Positions 1-5,268 of a stretch of 10,647 nt of DNA are shown in pieces. Position 1 is the first letter of the stretch. Each line of letters starts with the position of its first letter. The notes beneath the pieces are model-generated. The model ran no database searches and had not been told where the DNA came from. It saw only the letters and a program-made list of their open reading frames with translations. The position numbers and the translations under genes were made by a program. This DNA is from JBKJTP01 sp046590195 (GTDB lineage: Bacteria; Bacteroidota; Ignavibacteria; Palsa-1295), in assembly GCA_046590195.1 (NCBI GenBank), contig JBKJTP010000029.1, positions 1-10,647 on the forward strand, read 5' to 3'.

Positions 1-1
1 C

Positions 2-364
2 GGCATTCAGGTGCGTGGCGGATGTTCGTGCGCTGGCACCTACGGACATTATCTCCTGCATCTCGATCCGGCTCTTTCGCGCTCCATCATGGCGACGCTC
101 GAAGAGGGCGATCAGACGCTGCGTCCTGGCTGGGTAAGGCTCTCGGTACATCCGACGATGAGCGATGCCGATCTCGACCGCATCCTCGATGCGATCGCTG
201 AGGTCGTCGAGAACATCGAAGAGTGGTCGAAGGACTACACGTACGATCTCCGGACGAACGAGTTCGTCCACAACGAAAAGAAGAACGTCTACGAAGAGGT
301 GGTCAACGGCTGGTTCAGCACCGAGATCTCAGCGGATACTGCGACCCCGTTTGTGTGTAGGTAA
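2..364 (+). CDS. Class V aminotransferase, cysteine desulfurase-like, 3' end only
   Basis: This is the last 120 codons of a gene that starts left of the window. The frame is open from base 2, so the GTG at base 11 is internal and not a start. The visible protein begins GIQVRGGCSCAGTYGHYLL and has PGWVRLSVHPTMSD at about residues 42-55. Both match the C-terminal domain of PLP-dependent class V aminotransferases of the cysteine desulfurase/selenocysteine lyase superfamily, which remove sulfur from cysteine by way of a mobile-loop cysteine. Cys8 and Cys10 lie where that loop is expected. The PLP-binding lysine would be upstream and cannot be seen, so the exact reaction is uncertain: this subgroup, with RGGCSC in place of the SufS-type loop, is usually annotated only at family level. 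The stop is TAA at 362-364, and no downstream gene is tightly coupled. Confidence 0.85.
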   Translation, partial: GIQVRGGCSCAGTYGHYLLHLDPALSRSIMATLEEGDQTLRPGWVRLSVHPTMSDADLDRILDAIAEVVENIEEWSKDYTYDLRTNEFVHNEKKNVYEEVVNGWFSTEISADTATPFVCR

Positions 365-402
365 GCGTCTATATCTCAGCTCCGAAGGAGTGACATAACG
401 GT

Positions 403-426
403 AACCCCAGGTGTAAGCCCGGGGTT
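403..426. terminator. GC-rich palindrome after the aminotransferase gene, terminator- or REP-like
   Basis: AACCCCAGG (403-411) pairs with CCCGGGGTT (418-426) around a six-base loop, with one A-C mismatch. It lies 38 bases after the stop codon. What follows (cttgcgtttg) is only weakly T-rich, so it is a poor intrinsic terminator by the usual rule. It could instead be a dispersed extragenic palindrome. The rest of the 365-546 spacer holds nothing else clear except a weak promoter candidate near 521. Confidence 0.4.
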
Positions 427-520
427 CTTGCGTTTGTGCATTTCCCACTCACACTGCACGGGTAGACAAGCACACGCATCGTCACACATTCGAATTTACG
501 TGGAAGGCAAATCTCGGTGC

Positions 521-528
521 TATATTGC
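521..528 (+). promoter_or_regulatory. Possible -7 promoter box for the secreted protein gene
   Basis: TATATTGC resembles the Bacteroidota -7 consensus TAnnTTTG, differing in the TTTG part, and lies 18 bases before the chosen ATG at 547. No convincing TTG -33 element is seen 19-21 bases upstream. The placement fits a short 5' leader and the lack of a Shine-Dalgarno sequence, but the match is weak. Confidence 0.2.
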
Positions 529-546
529 CCCATAATACGCACACTT

Positions 547-2514
547 ATGCGATGCAAACTCATAGCACTCCTGCTTCTCTGTGCCACGCCTGCCCTCGCG
601 CAGGTTGATCGAACTGGTGAAGATAATTCTTATGCGCAGGTCGATCAGGCAAGTGCTCTTGTGACTTACTATGATGGCGCGAAGGCGGACGCCAATTGGG
701 GTGGACAGGCGATCTTCGGAGTGCGCGTCCAGAACCGCTATTATTCGAATGCGACTCAACCGGCTTATGATGGTCAGTTGCTTCCGCCAGCTACATTCAC
801 TCGTAGCAATGACACGCTCATTAGTGAGTGGGATCTCAGCGATTGTATCTTGAAGCAGATCGTATATCCATTCCAGACCGGCGATGAGTACAAGATCGTC
901 ACACGCTACTTCGCGACGGCGAATGTCAATCAGATAGAAGTTGAGGCGCAGGCGATCATCAATACGCCGCGCAGTTTTCTGACGTATCAGCTTCCGCAGA
1001 AACCTCCTTATGGCACATACTACGATACTGTGCCCGGACATACCGCCTACCTAGCTGAGCCTTACTTGACCGAAGCATACTGGCGCTTCCCACCTCATCA
1101 GGTTCTCAGGCCGCGCGCGCTGATGACGGGCGATTTATCGGCTCTACATGCTTGGCTGAATTGGGAGATGAAGGTCGATCGGTCATCCGGCGGAATCTAT
1201 CAATTCAGCACTAGCGTGATCTGGGATTCAACGTCCATTGCCGATGGTAACACGAAGGAGATCGGTAGTTTCATCTATGGTGCTGCTGAATTCGTGGAGT
1301 GTCACGATAGCATTTCGGCCAAGCTCTTTTATCCCAAGCGCCTGATCACTCCTGCTGATGACCTCGCGTCGCGCACCTTACCGTGCTATGTCTATTTCAA
1401 GTACGATCAGAAGAATGGGTATCAGAGCTCAGGCCAAAAATTTTCAGCAACTCTCAAAGCGTCGCGCGGGCTAACGATCGCTGGACTTTCGTTGACGGAT
1501 CATCCTGATTCCATGCTCCACGTCACTATGCCGTTTGATGCACGTCTGCCTGGCTGGTCCGTTGCATTCAGTACCGATCTCATAGCAGACGCTTCCATCA
1601 AGTCGCACATCACACGCGACCTCGATCTCGGTATGGACGAAGTCCCTAATGTCGGGATCGCGAAGAACACGACGGGATGTAAGTACTCGATCGATCTGAA
1701 GCCGCGCAAAGAGAATGATATCACTGCAGCTTCGATCATTGAGAAGACACCTCTAGATTGCACGACGCAGATCGACACGATTGTTATCTCAGACAATACA
1801 ACAGCCGCTGAGAAAGGAATCAAATCTATCACATATCAGGCGAACAATTATGCGGTCAGGAATTTGACTGCAGGCATCCTGCCGAGCCAATCGGAAACCT
1901 TGGTCGTCTCGGTACAGGATTCACTTTCGGACGCTACCATCCTGATCCGTGTCATTGATGGTGCAGAGCATCCGACTGTGCGACTCATTGAGTACTGCAC
2001 AACAAAAGATGTTCTTAAACCTGCAGTTGAACTAGCTACTAATTCTGAAGGCGATTGGGTCGTCACCATCGCCGATGACCGCCCATGGGATTGCCGTATC
2101 GGATCGATCCGCCTTCTCGATGTGCACGATATCGAGTTCGTGAAGCGCACCTACTCTGCAGACAGCAGCCGCGCGACTTACCAGATTCGGCCTATATCGA
2201 CATCTAGCCGTTTCAAGCTCGTTGCCACTGACCGCGTCGGCAACATGTCAGATACCATCATCGCCTCACGATCAATGGCGGAAGTAGCCGATGGTCTCGA
2301 AAACAAAGTTTCGGCCTACCTATCAGGCGAGATACTTGTCATCACTTCTCGAGCAGATACACAGGTTCGAGTGGTTGATCCCATGGGTCGCACCATCTTT
2401 CACCGATCAGTACGTGTGGGCGAAGAAACGATTGACGTTTCATCATTGCCTTCTGGCAGATACTATTTGCAGATGGACGCTACCCTAACTCAGGCTTTCG
2501 AGATTGTGAGATAG
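547..2514 (+). CDS. Secreted protein of unknown function with T9SS type A sorting domain
   Basis: A 655-residue exported protein. I chose ATG 547 over the in-frame GTG at 517 because it puts a standard signal peptide first: MRCK, then a leucine-rich core, with likely cleavage after ALA at residue 18. The last 71 residues (585-655) form a T9SS type A sorting domain with VRVVDPMGRTIFHR and then LPSGRYYLQ, so the protein should cross the outer membrane by T9SS and be released or anchored at the surface. In between, residues 20-390 match no family I recognise. Two consecutive segments follow that look like related beta-sandwich repeats: IIEKTPLDC (to Cys405) and IADDRPWDC (to Cys516), each followed by I-x-x-I and an aspartate. 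Several cysteines (378, 405, 484, 516) could form disulfides. No catalytic motif is visible. The gene stands alone, bounded by the 365-546 spacer and a terminator. Confidence 0.85.
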   Translation: MRCKLIALLLLCATPALAQVDRTGEDNSYAQVDQASALVTYYDGAKADANWGGQAIFGVRVQNRYYSNATQPAYDGQLLPPATFTRSNDTLISEWDLSDCILKQIVYPFQTGDEYKIVTRYFATANVNQIEVEAQAIINTPRSFLTYQLPQKPPYGTYYDTVPGHTAYLAEPYLTEAYWRFPPHQVLRPRALMTGDLSALHAWLNWEMKVDRSSGGIYQFSTSVIWDSTSIADGNTKEIGSFIYGAAEFVECHDSISAKLFYPKRLITPADDLASRTLPCYVYFKYDQKNGYQSSGQKFSATLKASRGLTIAGLSLTDHPDSMLHVTMPFDARLPGWSVAFSTDLIADASIKSHITRDLDLGMDEVPNVGIAKNTTGCKYSIDLKPRKENDITAASIIEKTPLDCTTQIDTIVISDNTTAAEKGIKSITYQANNYAVRNLTAGILPSQSETLVVSVQDSLSDATILIRVIDGAEHPTVRLIEYCTTKDVLKPAVELATNSEGDWVVTIADDRPWDCRIGSIRLLDVHDIEFVKRTYSADSSRATYQIRPISTSSRFKLVATDRVGNMSDTIIASRSMAEVADGLENKVSAYLSGEILVITSRADTQVRVVDPMGRTIFHRSVRVGEETIDVSSLPSGRYYLQMDATLTQAFEIVR

Positions 2515-2546
2515 GCTTGCTGGCTAAAGCCAGCGCCACATTTTTT
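2514..2546 (+). terminator. Intrinsic terminator after the T9SS cargo gene
   Basis: A perfect six-base-pair stem, GCTGGC-taaa-GCCAGC (2519-2534), is extended by an outer GGC/GCC (2514-2516 with 2535-2537). Three bases later comes a run of six T (2541-2546). It starts at the stop codon of the secreted-protein gene, so termination would be immediate. Confidence 0.75.
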
Positions 2547-2656
2547 CAGATTTCTTCTCCACAAACTGTAACAAACAGGCCCTTCGGCGTTTCTTATAGG
2601 TGTGTGACCTGTGCAACGCAGGTGATACTTCACGTTTAGAATAAACAACCATTACA

Positions 2657-2923
2657 ATGATCACGCGAATGAACCAGATGCAGAAGTCCGATCGCTCTCA
2701 GAGCGGTGTGTGGGCGCGCGTCTCCACAGTTCAACGTGTGGTCGCCGTCCAATTGTCAAGTGTCGTAGACCTTATGTTTACCGCGCTTGATACGATCCTC
2801 AAAAGCTTAGCACCAACGGCAGACCCTCGCTGGTCTGCACAACCCAAGCTACAGCCCATTAGGATCGATGACCAACAAACCCGACCTCGTACGAACGATA
2901 AGTACCATGATAGTCGGAAATAG
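2657..2923 (+). CDS. Possible small protein, unrecognised
   Basis: An ATG-started ORF of 88 residues begins MITRMNQMQKSDRSQ, has a moderately hydrophobic middle (VVAVQLSSVVDLMFTALDTIL, about 28-48, possibly one amphipathic helix) and a polar, basic tail. I recognise no family. For coding: codon choice is not far from that of the neighbours, and the ORF ends just before the hairpin array. Against: no ribosome binding site, and a perfect seven-base-pair hairpin (2819-2838) and an odd-centred palindrome (2693-2705) sit inside it, as expected for structured non-coding DNA. TAGAAT at about 2637 could be a -10 element, with no matching -35. Confidence 0.25.
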   Translation: MITRMNQMQKSDRSQSGVWARVSTVQRVVAVQLSSVVDLMFTALDTILKSLAPTADPRWSAQPKLQPIRIDDQQTRPRTNDKYHDSRK

Positions 2924-2930
2924 GTCATCA

Positions 2931-3156
2931 CAGCTTACAAAGAGCTGGGTCTGTTAGAGACCGAACGCGGACGGAGAAGCTAGTTTCACAGCTAGCTGCG
3001 CGGCGCTCCCGGAGCTTAGCAGCTCCTTATTAACGCCGATGTCATAATCCCAACGGATACACATTTCGACCTCACGGGTCGGATTCCCTATTCACTAATC
3101 TAATCTCTATCCACAACGTGGATGGTGCTTGAGCTATGCGCTTTTTGTGCAAGCTC
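2931..3156 (+). ncRNA. Candidate structured RNA or leader ahead of the His-rich gene
   Basis: Seven local stems follow one another with short gaps: CAGCT/AGCTG (2931-2947); GGTCT/AGACC (2948-2962), abutting the first; AGCTAG/CTAGCT (2978-2997); CGGCG/CGCCG (3001-3038) enclosing GGAGCT-tagc-AGCTCC (3011-3026); TTCGACC/GGTCGGA (3065-3083, one G-U); ATCCAC-aac-GTGGAT (3109-3123); and GAGCT-a-TGCGC/GTGCA-AGCTC with a TTTTT loop (3131-3156, ten pairs, one bulge, one G-U). The last ends 34 bases before ATG 3191. The array could be a free RNA or a regulatory leader. I match it to no known RNA family, strand is assumed from the downstream gene, and short stems also occur by chance. Confidence 0.25.
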
Positions 3157-3190
3157 TGGTGCTATTCGCCGCGTGATCACTATCTATTGT

Positions 3191-3421
3191 ATGCAGCACT
3201 ACATCCATCATCGTCGCCACCTCGGCGGACATAACGAGCACTATGAAGCGCTCGAACATAGCGGGCTCGGACACGAGCACGCGTCACTCGTACATCAGGA
3301 GCTCGAAGAGCTCCGTCATTTCGCTCCGCATCACAATGCACGGAAGAGCGGCACCAGATTATCGACAGCTAAGACAAAGCTCTCGACGCTCGTGCGGTAT
3401 GTCTATCTGAGTCTCTTTTGA
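3191..3421 (+). CDS. Small histidine-rich protein, unrecognised
   Basis: A 76-residue protein beginning MQHYIHHRRHLGGHNEHYEA. Thirteen of its first 48 residues are histidine (3, 6, 7, 10, 14, 17, 23, 28, 30, 35, 43, 47, 48), mixed with glutamates, and there is no cysteine. The C-terminal part (51-76) is basic and ends hydrophobic (VRYVYLSLF). Such density suggests binding of nickel, zinc, copper or cobalt, but this is inferred from composition alone; no family is recognised and no metal gene is nearby. The frame also opens at ATG 3122, giving 99 residues. I prefer 3191 because the extra N-terminus is unlike the rest and lies over a strong hairpin (3131-3156). No ribosome binding site is seen before either start. 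An eight-base palindrome, GTGATCAC, lies at 3173-3180. Confidence 0.5.
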   Translation: MQHYIHHRRHLGGHNEHYEALEHSGLGHEHASLVHQELEELRHFAPHHNARKSGTRLSTAKTKLSTLVRYVYLSLF

Positions 3422-3487
3422 TCACATCACAATGATCGCAAGCGGCTTGTCCCATCCACTAATCATCCCCCACTCAACTTAGACAAC

Positions 3488-4495
3488 ATGATGTACTCTT
3501 TACAAACTTTAGATCAAAGCTTCAATCTCTCTTTCTGGGAGGATTATGCAAGCATGTATAACACGCTCATCGCGATCGAAGATGGGCTCGCGCTCACGCG
3601 CACTGCGGAGCAACTTCGCGAGGAGATCGCGAATGACCTAGAGAAGAACCCCACGACGTATCGCGCGGTCATCTTCAAAGACGATGCGGTCTTCGGCTAC
3701 ATCCGCAGCTATGCGTTCGGAATGGATACGAATCATAAGCGCGTCATCTTCGAGTTCGATGCGTTGGGCGAGCGGTTCGATGATGAACTCGTCGAGCTCT
3801 TTCGCGAGCAAGCGCTCCATGTCATCCGATTACGCGATGCGAAGAAGCTGCTCTATAAGACGCGCGACACGAAGATCCACGATGCGATGGAGCGCATGGG
3901 CGGCGAGATCAATGCTGAACTCACCTACTTCAAGCTCGATCTCAATAGCGCGAACACCGCGTTGATGGAATGTGCGATCGAGAGCCATGCATCACTGCCT
4001 GGCTTTGAGATCAGGTTCTTCGATAAGCTACCGGACGCGATCGTGCCGGAGTTCTGCGAGCGCTTCACCGGCTTCTTGCAGGATATGCCGGGCTATACCG
4101 AGGTTGAGATCATCGATCCGAACGAGTTCATCGCACGTCAGGAGTCTCGCGATCCGAATCAGCGGTTCATTCGTGCAGTGCTCTACGATGCAGAGCAGAA
4201 GATCGTCGGTGCGAGCAGCATCGCGATCGACTTGCGCAATCCCGATCTGGGATATCAGCACATGACGGGTGTCGTGCGCGAACACCGCGGTAAAGGCTTC
4301 GGCTTGTGGATCAAGTCGATGGTCTACTTCAAGCTGCGGGAAGACTATCCCGAGATGAAGTATGTCTCGACCGACACGCTTGCAGGTAACAAGTACATGC
4401 AGCACGTGAACGCGCAGCTAGGTTACGTGAAGTCTGCCGATGCGAAGGAGTATCGTCTTACTCGCGAGGCTCTTGAACCCATGGCTATGGCCTAA
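3488..4495 (+). CDS. Two-domain GNAT-family N-acetyltransferase
   Basis: A 335-residue cytoplasmic protein built as two GNAT folds in tandem. The C-terminal domain (about 173-335) has the acetyl-CoA binding motif A: a beta strand with HMTGVVREH, then R-G-K-G-F-G (267-272) and a long helix. It also has the later strand and helix STDTLAGNKYMQHVNAQLGY (294-313), where the asparagine and the final tyrosine are family features. The N-terminal half (about 1-155) has the GNAT strand order (AVIFKDDAVFGYIRSY at 60-75) but lacks the R/Q-x-x-G-x-G/A loop, so it probably does not bind the cofactor. The arrangement resembles other tandem GNATs such as mycothiol synthase, with no evidence for that activity. 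The substrate is unknown. ATG 3488 and ATG 3491 are adjacent and either may be used. The gene ends TAATGA and converges on the OmpA operon. Confidence 0.85.
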   Translation: MMYSLQTLDQSFNLSFWEDYASMYNTLIAIEDGLALTRTAEQLREEIANDLEKNPTTYRAVIFKDDAVFGYIRSYAFGMDTNHKRVIFEFDALGERFDDELVELFREQALHVIRLRDAKKLLYKTRDTKIHDAMERMGGEINAELTYFKLDLNSANTALMECAIESHASLPGFEIRFFDKLPDAIVPEFCERFTGFLQDMPGYTEVEIIDPNEFIARQESRDPNQRFIRAVLYDAEQKIVGASSIAIDLRNPDLGYQHMTGVVREHRGKGFGLWIKSMVYFKLREDYPEMKYVSTDTLAGNKYMQHVNAQLGYVKSADAKEYRLTREALEPMAMA

Positions 4496-4502
4496 TGAAT
4501 TG

Positions 4503-4525
4503 TGAGGGCAGTTTCGCTGCCCTCA
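4503..4525. terminator. Shared hairpin between convergent genes
   Basis: A perfect nine-base-pair stem, TGAGGGCAG/CTGCCCTCA, with a five-base TTTCG loop sits in the 39-base gap between the acetyltransferase (ending 4495) and the second OmpA gene (ending 4535 on the minus strand). It can end transcription from both sides, although neither side has a T-run, so termination may be partial or need a factor. Confidence 0.6.
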
Positions 4526-4534
4526 TGATCAGAC

Positions 4535-5260
4535 TCAGTCCATGATGCTGAACTCCACCCTTCTATTTACTTCTCTTCCCTGCAAAGTTGCATTGCTTGC
4601 CACTGGCTTATTCTCACCAAAACCTCTTGCAACAAGCCTCGTGTGCTTGATCCCCGCCTCGACGAGATAACGCACCACGGCCTCGGCTCTTGCAAGTGAT
4701 AGCGCACGATTCTCATTTGCATCGCCGACGTTATCTGTGTGTCCGCTGATCTCGACCCTCATCGTTGGTCGATCGAGCAAGAGTTGCTTCACCGCGCTCA
4801 GTGCCGGTCTCGATGCGTCAGTTAGCGCTGCTGAGCCGGTCTCGAATGTGATCCCCACAAGATCGATCACTGCACCTGGCTTGAGCGGCTTCATCCGGAT
4901 GTCGCGCTCGATAAGCCGTGTCTCCAGATATCGATCAAAGCCAATGGTCTCGGTGATCGGGAAGTAGTTATCCGCTGTAACACGCATGTGATACTTCGCC
5001 AGATACGGCAGTTCGATCGAGAATCTTCCTGCGCCCTCGCTCGAATCAAATGCAACGAGAATGTTGCTCGGTTGAAGCTCGAACTCCAACCGAGCGACGA
5101 TCGGAGCTTTGGTTACCTCATCGAGAATGCTGCCGACTAGAGTAAGTCCAGTGTCTTGCTGTTGAGCTGCACCTGTCTCGTGCTGCGCAATTACACTTGC
5201 AGATCCTGCACACAGAACCAGCACGCAGATCGTCAAGTAGAGTGCAGCAAGTCGCAACAT
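4535..5260 (-). CDS. OmpA-family protein with carboxypeptidase-regulatory domain
   Basis: A 241-residue exported protein. A signal peptide (about 1-25, ending ASVIAQ) precedes a carboxypeptidase-regulatory-like beta-sandwich (about 38-125), then an OmpA C-terminal domain (about 131-241) with SGHTDNVGDANENRALSLAR (172-191). Asp176 and Arg191 are where the family binds the diaminopimelate of peptidoglycan. The signal peptide has Cys17 after LVL, which is not a good lipobox. The protein should sit in the periplasm or outer membrane, fixed to the cell wall. It is colinear with the C-terminal 205 or so residues of the gene just upstream, down to RGFGENKP and NRRVEFSI near the end, so it looks like a truncated duplicate lacking the propeller. 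Eight bases separate the two genes, so they are very likely cotranscribed. No ribosome binding site is obvious. Confidence 0.9.
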   Translation of the reverse strand: MLRLAALYLTICVLVLCAGSASVIAQHETGAAQQQDTGLTLVGSILDEVTKAPIVARLEFELQPSNILVAFDSSEGAGRFSIELPYLAKYHMRVTADNYFPITETIGFDRYLETRLIERDIRMKPLKPGAVIDLVGITFETGSAALTDASRPALSAVKQLLLDRPTMRVEISGHTDNVGDANENRALSLARAEAVVRYLVEAGIKHTRLVARGFGENKPVASNATLQGREVNRRVEFSIMD

Positions 5261-5268
5261 CCTATCGC

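Larger units (their letters stand above)
2515..3190. other. Long hairpin-rich stretch without a confident gene
   Basis: Nearly 680 bases carry no recognisable protein family on either strand. The stretch holds the terminator at 2514-2546 and many perfect or near-perfect stems. ACCTGTG/CGCAGGT with a three-base loop lies at 2607-2623 and includes one G-U pair. CGCTCTcAGAGCG lies at 2693-2705. GCAGACC/GGTCTGC with a six-base loop lies at 2819-2838. A nearly continuous run of further hairpins fills 2931-3156. A weak ORF occupies 2657-2923. No tRNA, tmRNA, RNase P or SRP RNA signature is seen. Confidence 0.5.

Noticed and set aside
11..364. A complete short gene starting at GTG 11
   Set aside because: The frame is open to the left edge and GIQ before the GTG continues the aminotransferase motif, so this is the end of a longer gene.
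517..546. GTG 517 as start of the secreted protein
   Set aside because: It adds ten residues in front of a standard signal peptide and overlaps the candidate promoter box; ATG 547 fits better.
520..1041. A 173-codon minus-strand ORF
   Set aside because: It is antisense to the secreted-protein gene, whose signal peptide and sorting domain settle the coding strand.
2931..3083. A tRNA or known housekeeping RNA in the hairpin region
   Set aside because: No cloverleaf with a TTCGA T-loop and CCA-type acceptor end can be drawn, and no tmRNA, RNase P or SRP consensus segments are present.
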